DNA of 59,053 bases. Source: Actinomycetota bacterium (GTDB lineage Bacteria > Actinomycetota > Acidimicrobiia > Acidimicrobiales > AC-14). Location of the stretch: NCBI GenBank assembly GCA_005888325.1, contig VAWU01000021.1, positions 1 through 59,053 on the forward strand, written 5' to 3'. This document shows positions 15,528 through 23,379 of the stretch, piece after piece. The first letter of the stretch is position 1, and every line of letters starts with the position of its first letter. The position numbers were made by a program, and so were the translations under genes. Under the pieces are notes generated by a model. That model saw only the letters and a list, made by a program, of their open reading frames with translations. It was not told where the DNA came from and did not search any database.

Positions 15528-16553
15528 GTGACCGGACTCGACCTGCCCGGCCTCGAGGAGCAGGCACGCCAGGTGCTCCCGGCGTCGACCTACGACTTCC
15601 TCGCAGGCGGGGCGGACGACGAGCTCACGCTCTGCGACAGCCTCGCCGCCTGGTCACGTCTGCGGCTGTGGCCCAGGGTGCTGCGCGACGTCGCCGTGGT
15701 CGACACCTCGACCACCGTGCTCGGCGCTCCGGTCGCGGCGCCGATCCTCGTGGCGCCGATCGGGTATCAGCGCCTCGTGCGACCGGAGGGCGAGGCGGCC
15801 ACCGCGTCGGGCACTGCCCGCGCCGGCACCCTGATGGTGGTGGCCACCCGCTCGAGCGTCGCGATCGAAGATGTCGCGCGTGCCGTCGCTCCTGCGCCGT
15901 GGTGGTTCCAGGTGTACGTGTTGCGTGATCGCTCGCGGACGGCCGACCTGGTGGCGCGTGCCGCGGAGGCGGGCTGCCGGGCCCTCGTCCTGACCGGTGA
16001 CACACCGGTGCTCGGTCGTCGCATGCGCGACGAGCGGAACGCGTTCCGCATGCACATCGATCTCGAGTCCTCCGGCCGTGACCGCGGCGCCGAGCAGGAC
16101 CCGTCGATCACCTTCGCAGCCGTCGAATGGCTGGCCGGGCTGGCCGGGCTCCCGGTCGTCGTCAAGGGGGTCCTGCGCGCCGACGACGCCCGGACATGCC
16201 TCGACGCGGGCGCCGCGGCCATCACCGTCTCGAACCACGGTGGCCGCCAGCTGGACACTGCGGTGGCGTCGGCCGACGCCCTGCCGGCTGTGGTCGACGC
16301 CGTCGCGGGCCGCGGCGAGGTCTACGTCGACGGTGGCGTGCGCCGGGGATCCGACATCGTCAAGGCCCTGGCGCTCGGCGCCCGCGCCGTCATGGTGGGG
16401 CGGCCGGTGGTGTGGGGTCTGGCCGTCGACGGCGTCGACGGCGTGGCTCACGTCGTCGAGGGGCTGCGTGCCGAGCTCGCACGCGCGATGGCGCTGTGCG
16501 GCGCCGCGTCGGTCGGCGACGTGACGTCGGACCTCGTCATGCCTGGAACGTGA
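15528..16553 (+). CDS. FMN-dependent alpha-hydroxy-acid oxidase/dehydrogenase
   Basis: This 341-residue TIM-barrel flavoenzyme oxidises 2-hydroxy acids such as lactate or glycolate to 2-oxo acids. The N-terminal STYDFLAGGADDELT and APIGYQRLVRPEGE segments are typical. The catalytic block reads ITVSNHGGRQLDTAVASADALP, with active-site His and the substrate-binding Arg. FMN phosphate binding follows in VYVDGGVRRGSDIVKALALGARAVMVGRPVVWGL. The length is slightly short of the usual 350-390. The leaderless GTG start is chosen from the -10 position. The electron acceptor (oxygen or a carrier) cannot be told. Confidence 0.88.
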   Translation: MTGLDLPGLEEQARQVLPASTYDFLAGGADDELTLCDSLAAWSRLRLWPRVLRDVAVVDTSTTVLGAPVAAPILVAPIGYQRLVRPEGEAATASGTARAGTLMVVATRSSVAIEDVARAVAPAPWWFQVYVLRDRSRTADLVARAAEAGCRALVLTGDTPVLGRRMRDERNAFRMHIDLESSGRDRGAEQDPSITFAAVEWLAGLAGLPVVVKGVLRADDARTCLDAGAAAITVSNHGGRQLDTAVASADALPAVVDAVAGRGEVYVDGGVRRGSDIVKALALGARAVMVGRPVVWGLAVDGVDGVAHVVEGLRAELARAMALCGAASVGDVTSDLVMPGT

Positions 16554-16563
16554 GCACGACCGC

Positions 16564-16890
16564 TCAGGCGGAGGGCGCGCCGCCGAGCTTGTAGACGGCC
16601 AGGGCCTCGACGCGTTCGAGGAACTCGGGGCTGCGGCGGAATCGTGGCGCCAGCTCGTCGTACCCGGCCCCCTCCTGCCGCCACTGCAGGACGCGGCGTT
16701 CGAGTGGTCGCAGCACGTGAGTGTCGGATCGACCGTCGGTCTGACGGGCGACGTCGGTCAACGCGATCACCTGGTGGACGAACCGCGGTCCCCGCTTGAA
16801 ACGGCGGCCGATCTCCTGTTCGTCGACGCCCTCGTCGACCAGACGCAGCACGCGTCGCTCGAGGGGCCGCAGGTGGGAGCGCGAGGTCAT
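16564..16890 (-). CDS. Tandem helix-turn-helix protein
   Basis: This 108-residue basic protein consists of two copies of one motif. The first is HLRPLERRVLRLVDEGVDEQEIGRRFKRGPRFVHQVIAL (about residues 6-44). The second is VLRPLERRVLQW followed by a similar run ending in RFRRSPEFLERVEAL (about 59-98). Each resembles a sigma-70 region 4 / LuxR-type helix-turn-helix, so it is probably a small DNA-binding regulator that contacts two half-sites. It may be leaderless, since TAGGCT lies 6 nt upstream. It lies beside an anti-sigma-type ATPase gene. Confidence 0.65.
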   Translation of the reverse strand: MTSRSHLRPLERRVLRLVDEGVDEQEIGRRFKRGPRFVHQVIALTDVARQTDGRSDTHVLRPLERRVLQWRQEGAGYDELAPRFRRSPEFLERVEALAVYKLGGAPSA

Positions 16891-16896
16891 GACGCC

Positions 16897-16902
16897 AGCC
16901 TA
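16897..16902 (-). promoter_or_regulatory. -10 box TAGGCT
   Basis: On the minus strand it ends 6 nt before ATG 16890. It overlaps the outer end of the inverted repeat starting at 16900. Confidence 0.45.
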
Positions 16903-17066
16903 GTGCCCTGGCCGGCAACGTCTGCCGCGTCTCGCCGGCCAGATGACGCCGCTCTCGGCGTTCTCGTCCTCGCCGTAGGGCTCGGCTATGGCTTCGTCCT
17001 GCGGCCTTGCGAGCGACGCCCCTGACTCGCCGAGACGCGGGCGAACGTTGCCGGTCACGGCACTAG
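16900..17066. repeat. 167-bp element with 38-bp inverted terminal repeats
   Basis: The left arm 16900-16937 starts CTAGTGCCCTGGCCGGCAAC. The right arm 17028-17066 ends in the near-complement, GTTGCCGGTCACGGCACTAG. The arms match at most positions, with a few substitutions and one-base gaps. The 90-bp interior has no recognisable gene. It looks like a MITE-like or long-hairpin element between two convergent-side regulatory genes. No clear target duplication is visible. Confidence 0.6.
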
Positions 17067-17069
17067 CCG

Positions 17070-17531
17070 TCAGATCGCAACCTCGAACCAGACCGTCTTG
17101 CCCCGGGCCGACAGATCCGCGACCCCCCACTGCGAGGCGAGCGACTCGACGATCGCGATGCCGCGTCCCGAGAGCGCGTCGGTCTCGATCGTGCGCCGGA
17201 TGGGAACGACGGGGCTGACGTCGACGACCTCGACGCGCACCACCTCGTGCCGCACACGGACGGCCAGCTCGGGTGCGGAGTGCGCGTGCACGAGCGCGTT
17301 GGTGATGACCTCACTCGTGAGCAGCTCGACCGTCTCGACGACCTCACCGGTCACCGCATTGTCCTCGAGCACGTCGCGTACGAACCGACGAGCCGTGCGC
17401 ACGACGGCGAGAGACCGGCCGAGTGTCGTTCGTCGCTCGATGCTCTCAGGGTACCGGTCGAGCGCGCTCGCTTCGACGACCGGCCTCGTCCGCCGCGCGT
17501 CGGGCGGTCGCCAGCTCCTCGCGGGACTCAT
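17070..17531 (-). CDS. Anti-sigma-factor-type ATPase (HATPase_c_2)
   Basis: The C-terminal 110 residues are a GHKL serine-kinase-like domain of the RsbW/SpoIIAB kind: RTARRFVRDVLED, then ETVELLTSEVITNALVHAHS (N box), VEVVDVSPVVP and DALSGRGIAIVESLASQWGV (G box). Such proteins bind and phosphorylate anti-anti-sigma factors or sequester sigma factors. The start is uncertain: ATG 17531 gives 153 residues but overlaps the upstream gene by 86 bp. GTG 17402 (VRTARRFV) trims the first strand. No partner sigma or STAS gene is adjacent; the HTH protein at 16564 is the nearest regulator. Confidence 0.7.
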   Translation of the reverse strand: MSPARSWRPPDARRTRPVVEASALDRYPESIERRTTLGRSLAVVRTARRFVRDVLEDNAVTGEVVETVELLTSEVITNALVHAHSAPELAVRVRHEVVRVEVVDVSPVVPIRRTIETDALSGRGIAIVESLASQWGVADLSARGKTVWFEVAI

Positions 17532-18258
17532 CCGCGAGCCGGCGCAGCTCGATCGCGTTGCGCTCGGCCTCGTCGGCTTCACGGGAGAGACGGTCGACGC
17601 GTGCCGCGACGCGCTCGGCCGCAGCCGCGAGTCGTCGTGCCTCGCGACGGGCGTCTTCGCGCGCCCTTTCCTGCTCCCGCTCTGCCGCCGCAGGCGTCGG
17701 ACGCCTCGGCCGCTCAACCTGTCGGCGCGGAGCGGGCTCGCGTGGCGCGGGAGTCGAGACGATCGTCAGGTCGTCGACGAACCCGAAGCCCGCGGGTTCG
17801 AGGTCGCGCTCGAGGCGACCGCGACGGAGCAGCTCCCGCGCCTCCTCGTCGCCCGCCACAGCCTGGAGAGTGGACGTGATGCGGTCGCGCTGGGCGGGCG
17901 AGGGCGGCTTCCCCGAGTCCGACAGCACCTCGGCCGCCATGCCCGCGAGGCGGTCGACCTCGCCGTCGTGGGCCCGACGTGCCTCGCGCAACCGCGACGG
18001 GTCACCGCCCTCGAGGGCGTCGTGCTGCGCGTCGCGGAGCTCCTCCCCGGCCAAGAGAAGGCGCTCGACCTCGGCCGGACGGGTGCGGGACAGCTGGTTC
18101 AGGGCCCACGCCGCGATCGACGGCTTTCGCAGTGCCTTGACCACGGCCGCGCCATCGCGATCGGCGGCCTGCGCGAGCGCCTTCGCCAGCGCGTTGCGGG
18201 CGGCGATGAACGTCTCGAGCGGCTCGCTGTACAACGCATCGAGCCCGGCTGCCTCCAT
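17446..18258 (-). CDS. Coiled-coil protein, function unknown
   Basis: This 270-residue protein starts at ATG 18258 (MEAAGLDALYSEPLETFIAARN). The longer open frame to 18678 is antisense to the protease gene. The N-terminal half is alpha-helical with KALRKPSIAAWALNQLSR and a second region AQRDRITSTLQAVAGDEEARELL. The C-terminal third is a long basic/acidic coiled coil (EREQERAREDARREARRLAA onward). Similar proteins of about 270-300 residues occur in actinobacteria without known function. The end overlaps the start of the anti-sigma-type gene, so the two are probably cotranscribed. Confidence 0.65.
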   Translation of the reverse strand: MEAAGLDALYSEPLETFIAARNALAKALAQAADRDGAAVVKALRKPSIAAWALNQLSRTRPAEVERLLLAGEELRDAQHDALEGGDPSRLREARRAHDGEVDRLAGMAAEVLSDSGKPPSPAQRDRITSTLQAVAGDEEARELLRRGRLERDLEPAGFGFVDDLTIVSTPAPREPAPRRQVERPRRPTPAAAEREQERAREDARREARRLAAAAERVAARVDRLSREADEAERNAIELRRLADESREELATARRAADEAGRRSERARPVP

Positions 18259-18390
18259 CAGTGACCCGCCATGTGGGGAGCCTACCGGCGCCGCCACGCA
18301 GGCCCAGGTGGCCCCGCACGGAGGAAATCGGCAAGAGTCTGCATCGAGGGACGCCCACGTCACACGGGCTCGGGGAAAGGACGGTGACAC

Positions 18391-21300
18391 GTGGTGCCAA
18401 TGGCACGCACGCGCAGGGCGGCATGCACCCTGTCGGTCGTCGCAGGACTGGTGTTGGGCTCCGCGGCCCCCGCCGCGGCGGCCTTCCCCCAGGACCCGCC
18501 CAACGATCCCGACTACGCCGCCCAGACCTACATCTTCGATCACATCCCGCCCGAGTACACCGTCGCGACCGACCCCGAGGGCGCGAGCGGGATGTCGATC
18601 GACCGGGCCTGGCGCGACTACACCACGGGCAGGCCCGACACCGTCATCGCCTACGTCGAGGGCGGCATCAACTGGCACGCCGGCGACGCCACGGAGCTGG
18701 CCAACCGCGTCTACCTCAACAAAGGCGAGCTGCCTCGTCCCTGCGCGGGCTCGCCCTGCGCCACCGTGTTCGGCGGGCCGCTATCTGCGTACGACCTCAA
18801 CGGCAACGGCACGTTCAACGTCGCCGACTACGCGACCGACCCGCGCGTGGCGGACTGGAACGGCAACGGCCTGCGCGACCCCGAGGACCTCATCGTCTCG
18901 TTCTCGAACGGCGTCGACAACGACGGCAACGGTTACAAGGACGACATCTCGGGCTGGGACTTCTACACCAACCAGAACGACCCGGCCACGATCGACACGG
19001 CGTACACCCACGCCAACACCCAGATGAAGCAGGCAGCGGCACAGACCAACAACGGCGTCGGTGGGACGGGCATCTGTCCGAAGTGCCTCCTGCTCCCGGT
19101 CAAGGCCGGCGCGGAAGCCCTCGATCGCACCGACGACCTCGCCCAGGCGTGGCTGTTCGCCGCAGACGCAGGTGCATCGGTCATCGTCTCGGTCACCGCC
19201 GACCTGGGCTACTCGACGTTCATGCGCCAGGCGGTCGAGAGCATCTGGCGGCGCGGCGTGGTGATGGTCGAGGCCTCGAACGACTTCAACTCGACCGATC
19301 ACCAGGGCGGCATGTGGTGGCCGCACGTGTTGCCGGGCAACGGGATCGTGGCCAACGGCCAGGGCGCGCCGCCCCCCGGTGAGCAGGCGTTGACCACGAC
19401 GTTCCGGGAGCGGTCGAACTACACGTCGTGGGGCACCCACAACATGTTCTCGGTCGCCACCGATGGCGGCACCACCTCGGAGTCCACGCCGACGGTCGGT
19501 GGCGTGGCCGCGCTCCTCCTCGCGTACGGCAAGGACGCGGCCGACCAGCACCTCATCGGCTCGCCTCTCACCAACGCGGAGGCCATCCAGGTGCTCCGGG
19601 CCACGGCGAGCGACATCGACGACCCCTCCCTCGGGTGGCCGGGCAAGCCCGGCTGGGACCTGCAGTACGGCTACGGCCGGCCCAACGTGTGGAAGGCGAT
19701 GCGCGCGGTCTCCCTCGCGCACATCCCACCGGTGGGCTGGATCGACTCGCCCGACTGGTTCTCGATCTACGACCCCACCACCACCTCGACCGTGCCGGTG
19801 ACCGGTCACGTCGAGGCCCGCCGCTCACCGAGCTACACGTGGCAACTGCAGTACGCCCCCGGCGCGGAGCCGTCCGAGGCCGCGTTCGTCACCGCGGGCT
19901 CGGGCGCGGGAAGCGCGCCGTTCGACGGCTCGCTGGGGTCGATCAACCTCAGCACGCTCCCGTCATCGTTCTGGAACGCGGCGTACACCCTGTCGACCAC
20001 CAAGTCGCTCGAGACCTCCGAGAAGTACACGGTCACCATTCGCATCCGCGTCACCGACGCGAGCGGTCGCAGGGGCGAGGAGCGACGCACTATCGCCGTC
20101 CATCACGACCCCTCGTGGAAGGCCGGCTTCCCCAAGCGCATCGGTCGGGGCGGAGAGAGCCAGCCCGCGCTCGTCGACCTCCAGGGCACCGGCCGACTGG
20201 CCATCGTGTTCGGCGACTCCGACGGATGGGTGCACGCCATCGACTCGCAATCGGGCGCGGAGCTGCCGGGATGGCCCGTCCACACCGATCCGACCGTGGT
20301 GACCAAAGCACACGCGGGGATCGATCCGGGCTTCGAGCCGATCGTGAGCAATGTCGCCGTCGGCGACCTCGAGGGCAAGGGGTTCCTGAAGGTCGTCGTG
20401 ACGACGACGACGGGCACGGTGTACGTCTTCAACGACAACGGCAACCGACAGCAGACCTGGACGCCGAAGGCACTGAGCCTCGGCGCGATCACGCCACCCA
20501 TCCCCCGCCCGCAACTGCCGTTCACCCGCCAGCGCACGCGTGGCGCGACCGCTTCACCCGTGCTGTACGACCTCGACGGCGACGGCAAGCTCGAGATCAT
20601 CCAGGCGGGTTGGAACGGCTACCTCTACGCGTGGCACAACGACGGCACCGACCTCGCGGGTTGGCCGGTCGACGTGGGCTCCACGAACTTCACCGCGCCG
20701 AGCGGGTACACGCGGGTGAAGGACCGCAAGCTCGACGTTCCGCCCGCGATCGCCGACCTCGACGGCGACGGCCACCCCGAGGTGGTGATCCGCAGCCAGT
20801 TCACCGAGGTGACGGGTTCCGGCATCACGTTCGACGCGCACGCGCACCTGCACGCCTACAAGGCCAACGGCACGCCCGTGCCTGGCTTCCCGAACGACTT
20901 CATCACGTTCGCCGAGTACTACGGCTCGGCCCAGGAGTTCATCACCGAGGGGTCGAGCGTGCCGATCGCCGCTGACGTCGACGGCGACGGCAACGACGAG
21001 ATCTCGGTGGGCGGCGCGTTCGGGCCGTCGCACCTGTTCGACGGTGACGGCTCGCTGCGGTTGACCTACGCGGCCGGCGGCGAGGTGGCGTCGACGTTCA
21101 CCACGAGCGGCGCCTTCGGGAACTTCGGTGCCGGGCTGGCGTACGCGCAACCCGGTACCGACGGACAGTCGCTCGTCGACTCGCTCCTCCTCCCCGGCAG
21201 CGGCAAACCCATCAACAACGTGGAGCGCGCCTTCTCGGCGGCGGCGGGCGCGGCACAGCCGGGCTTCCCCTCCAAGCTCCAAGGGCTCGACTTCCTCGGC

Positions 21301-21876
21301 GCGCCGGTCATCACCGACGTCACCGGCGACGGCGCGCCCGAGCTCATCAACGCGGGAGACTCCTCGGCCCTCCACGGCTACACGACCAGTGGCACGCAGG
21401 CGACCGGGTTCCCGAAGTTCTTCACCGGGTGGAGCCTCGGGTCACCGACAGCGGGCGACCTCGACGCCGATGGCGACACCGAGCTGGTGATGCTCACGCG
21501 CGAGGGCTACCTGTTCGTCTGGAACACGCCCGGCCTCTCCAGCGCGAACAACCAGTGGTGGCACTCCAGCCACGACGAGCGGAACACGGGTCGCTACGGT
21601 GTCGACACGCGCCCGCCCGGTGTGATCCGCAACCCGTCGTGGACCGGTGGCGCGTCGGCCACGTTCACCGCGCCCGGGGACGACTGGTACACCGGCACGG
21701 TGACCAAGTACGTCGTGACCTATCAGCCGAGCAACTCGACCGTCAACGTCACACCCTCGGGTGCGGCGGGCTCGACGCAGACGATCGCGGTTCCCCCGGG
21801 CACCACCAGCTTCTCGGTGCGGGCGGTGGACGACGCGGCCAACTCGGCGCGATCGAGGACGGTCACCCCGAGCTGA
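18391..21876 (+). CDS. Secreted subtilase-like protein with FG-GAP propeller
   Basis: This 1161-residue exported protein has a signal peptide (residues 1-30, ending AAPAAAA). The S8 peptidase-like domain spans about 65-430. The Asp motif reads IAYVEGGI (Glu90 instead of Asp), His207 sits in YTHANTQ rather than HGTHV, the oxyanion Asn297 is in EASND, and Ser363 is in TTSESTPTVGG. Calcium-type loops occur near 150-200 (DLNGNGTFN, DNDGNGYKDD). Residues about 570-1070 hold at least six FG-GAP/VCBS-like blades (e.g. YDLDGDGKLEI, ADLDGDGHPEV, GDLDADGDTEL) forming a propeller. A fibronectin-like domain ends the protein. GTG 18391 has AAAGGA 9 nt upstream. Confidence 0.8.
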   Translation: MVPMARTRRAACTLSVVAGLVLGSAAPAAAAFPQDPPNDPDYAAQTYIFDHIPPEYTVATDPEGASGMSIDRAWRDYTTGRPDTVIAYVEGGINWHAGDATELANRVYLNKGELPRPCAGSPCATVFGGPLSAYDLNGNGTFNVADYATDPRVADWNGNGLRDPEDLIVSFSNGVDNDGNGYKDDISGWDFYTNQNDPATIDTAYTHANTQMKQAAAQTNNGVGGTGICPKCLLLPVKAGAEALDRTDDLAQAWLFAADAGASVIVSVTADLGYSTFMRQAVESIWRRGVVMVEASNDFNSTDHQGGMWWPHVLPGNGIVANGQGAPPPGEQALTTTFRERSNYTSWGTHNMFSVATDGGTTSESTPTVGGVAALLLAYGKDAADQHLIGSPLTNAEAIQVLRATASDIDDPSLGWPGKPGWDLQYGYGRPNVWKAMRAVSLAHIPPVGWIDSPDWFSIYDPTTTSTVPVTGHVEARRSPSYTWQLQYAPGAEPSEAAFVTAGSGAGSAPFDGSLGSINLSTLPSSFWNAAYTLSTTKSLETSEKYTVTIRIRVTDASGRRGEERRTIAVHHDPSWKAGFPKRIGRGGESQPALVDLQGTGRLAIVFGDSDGWVHAIDSQSGAELPGWPVHTDPTVVTKAHAGIDPGFEPIVSNVAVGDLEGKGFLKVVVTTTTGTVYVFNDNGNRQQTWTPKALSLGAITPPIPRPQLPFTRQRTRGATASPVLYDLDGDGKLEIIQAGWNGYLYAWHNDGTDLAGWPVDVGSTNFTAPSGYTRVKDRKLDVPPAIADLDGDGHPEVVIRSQFTEVTGSGITFDAHAHLHAYKANGTPVPGFPNDFITFAEYYGSAQEFITEGSSVPIAADVDGDGNDEISVGGAFGPSHLFDGDGSLRLTYAAGGEVASTFTTSGAFGNFGAGLAYAQPGTDGQSLVDSLLLPGSGKPINNVERAFSAAAGAAQPGFPSKLQGLDFLGAPVITDVTGDGAPELINAGDSSALHGYTTSGTQATGFPKFFTGWSLGSPTAGDLDADGDTELVMLTREGYLFVWNTPGLSSANNQWWHSSHDERNTGRYGVDTRPPGVIRNPSWTGGASATFTAPGDDWYTGTVTKYVVTYQPSNSTVNVTPSGAAGSTQTIAVPPGTTSFSVRAVDDAANSARSRTVTPS

Positions 21877-21887
21877 GCCCCGCCGAG

Positions 21888-22307
21888 TCAGCCCAGCCCG
21901 CCCACCAGGTGGAGGCTGTAGAGGTTCATGGCCACGACGGCCAGGTAGATCCCGGTGACGGCCCACACGCTGCAGACGAAGCCCATCCGCACGACGGGCC
22001 GGGAGAGCACCAGTGCGAGCAGGGCGCCGATGATGGCGAACTTCACGACGATCGCTCCCCCTGAGCCGATGAGCGCCCGGGCCACGGGGTTGAGCTCGGC
22101 CTCGTCGTTGGCCAGCAGCGCCCACGTGGCGAACACGTCGGCCGCCTGCAGCACGGTCAGGACGCCGAGGCCCACGATGACCGCTCGCCGCCGGCGGGCC
22201 ATGACCACGGTCGCGTCCTCGAGCGGGGTGTCCTCGAGGGTCACCCTCGTCTCCGCCGCCGACGCTGCGCCGCGCGTCAACGACGCGCTGAGCTCCCCCC
22301 TCTGCAT
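21888..22307 (-). CDS. DUF5658-like membrane protein
   Basis: The 139-residue protein has three hydrophobic helices after a soluble N terminus: VIVGLGVLTVLQAADVFATW, VVKFAIIGALLALVLS and GFVCSVWAVTGIYLAVVAMN. The D-x-x-x-T motif in the first helix followed by EAELNPVARALI matches the DUF5658 pattern. ATG 22307 is preferred because GGAGGGG lies 3 nt upstream; a TTG at 22319 is also in frame. The function is unknown. Confidence 0.68.
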   Translation of the reverse strand: MQRGELSASLTRGAASAAETRVTLEDTPLEDATVVMARRRRAVIVGLGVLTVLQAADVFATWALLANDEAELNPVARALIGSGGAIVVKFAIIGALLALVLSRPVVRMGFVCSVWAVTGIYLAVVAMNLYSLHLVGGLG

Positions 22308-22370
22308 CGGCCCCTCCAAGGTCGCAGGTGGCTGAGAGGCTAGGAGCGACGAGCTCGCCGTGCCAGTCGC

Positions 22371-22376
22371 TAGTGT
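22371..22376 (+). promoter_or_regulatory. -10 box TAGTGT
   Basis: TAGTGT ends 8 nt before ATG 22385; likely leaderless. Confidence 0.45.
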
Positions 22377-22384
22377 CCCCGACC

Positions 22385-22813
22385 ATGTCCGACCACGAAC
22401 ACGTCATCGACACCGGCAAGGGCACGTTCAGCCTCGACGAGCTCGGACACCTCATGCCGGGGATGGCCGAGATCATGCCGCTCGTCGGCAGCCGGATCTG
22501 GAAGTGCTACTACGCGGGCAAGGCCCGTAACCGGCCGCTCGCCACCTTTCAGTTGAAGGAGGCGGTGAACCTCATGGAGAAGGGGGCGTTCCTCCGGCCG
22601 AAGTACGTGGACAACATGACGAAGTTCATCGACGAAGAGGTGGCGGCCGTCCGCAAGGCCATCGACACCGAGGACTGGGACGCGTTCGACGCGGCGTTCG
22701 AGGCGATGGTCGACGCGGCCAACGCCTATCACGACGTGTACGACAAGCCGTACCTGCGCTGGAAGATCCCCGAGATGCCGCCCCCCGACCTCGACATGAC
22801 GCCGCGCCGCTAG
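22385..22813 (+). CDS. Helical protein of unknown function
   Basis: This 142-residue soluble protein is not one I recognise. It is almost entirely helical: LDELGHLMPGMAEIMPLVGSR, then IWKCYYAGKARNRPLATFQL and VDNMTKFIDEEVAAVRKAI. It ends HDVYDKPYLRWKIPEMPPPD. The composition (Met- and His-containing helices) is compatible with a small four-helix bundle. ATG 22385 is chosen from the -10 box; the open frame extends upstream without a better start. It is convergent with the phosphatase gene 5 bp away. Confidence 0.6.
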   Translation: MSDHEHVIDTGKGTFSLDELGHLMPGMAEIMPLVGSRIWKCYYAGKARNRPLATFQLKEAVNLMEKGAFLRPKYVDNMTKFIDEEVAAVRKAIDTEDWDAFDAAFEAMVDAANAYHDVYDKPYLRWKIPEMPPPDLDMTPRR

Positions 22814-22818
22814 CCGAG

Positions 22819-23346
22819 CTAGCCCGTTCCGCGCGCTCCGGCCACCTCCGCAGCCAGCCGGCGGAGCAGGTCGAGGATCTCCTCCGCGCACTGGTTGAAG
22901 ATGAACTGGTCGCCGGCCGCGGGGTCGATGACGTCCTCCCAGGGCTCGAGCGTCGCGTTCGCAAGGTCGAGGCCGGCCAGCCGGTCCGCCAGAGTCCCTT
23001 CGGCGCCCGGAAGCTCGCGGACGAGTCGCTTGAGCGTCGCCGTACGGCCCGCCGCCTCGGGATGGGTGCGGCGTACATAGTGCACGTGCTCGGCCGCGAA
23101 CGCGACGATCACGTCGACGTCGGCGAGATCGGTGTCGCGCAGCTGGCGGCTGCGGTGACCGTCGGCGTTCATGCCGATGGCCGACAGCGCGCGGCGCGTG
23201 CGCATGCTCATCGGCTGACCCTCGACCACCAAGGTGCCTGCCGTCGTCACGCGCGCTTCGGGCACGACCTGGGCGGCGATGGCACCCGCCATCACCGATC
23301 GCGCCGCGTTGCCGGTGCACAGGAAGAGGAGGTGGGGCTTCGCCAT
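22819..23346 (-). CDS. Low-molecular-weight protein-tyrosine phosphatase
   Basis: The 175-residue protein has the LMW-PTP signature at its N terminus, LLFLCTGNAARS, with nucleophile Cys10 and Arg16 of the C-x5-R loop. The general-acid Asp loop occurs as WEDVIDPAAGD near residues 134-144. The family dephosphorylates tyrosine, and related ArsC proteins reduce arsenate; no arsenic genes are nearby. TAGTCT on the minus strand (complement of 23362-23367) is a possible -10, overlapping that of the divergent crotonase gene. Confidence 0.85.
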   Translation of the reverse strand: MAKPHLLFLCTGNAARSVMAGAIAAQVVPEARVTTAGTLVVEGQPMSMRTRRALSAIGMNADGHRSRQLRDTDLADVDVIVAFAAEHVHYVRRTHPEAAGRTATLKRLVRELPGAEGTLADRLAGLDLANATLEPWEDVIDPAAGDQFIFNQCAEEILDLLRRLAAEVAGARGTG

Positions 23347-23361
23347 GGCGGTCGGGGCCGG

Positions 23362-23371
23362 AGACTACTGT
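23362..23371. promoter_or_regulatory. Overlapping divergent -10 boxes
   Basis: TACTGT on the plus strand (23366-23371) ends 8 nt before ATG 23380. TAGTCT on the minus strand (complement of 23362-23367) lies 15 nt before ATG 23346. The two boxes share two bases, so RNA polymerase binding to one should exclude the other. Confidence 0.4.
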
Positions 23372-23379
23372 CCGCGCCG

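Noticed and set aside
16900-17130. A small minus-strand frame inside the inverted-repeat element
   Set aside because: It is made of repeat arms and interior sequence, with no start signal. It is kept as a repeat, not a gene.
17423-19027. A 534-codon plus-strand frame over the coiled-coil and protease genes
   Set aside because: Its composition (Ser/Arg/Thr runs) is that of a frame shadow, and it conflicts with two supported genes.
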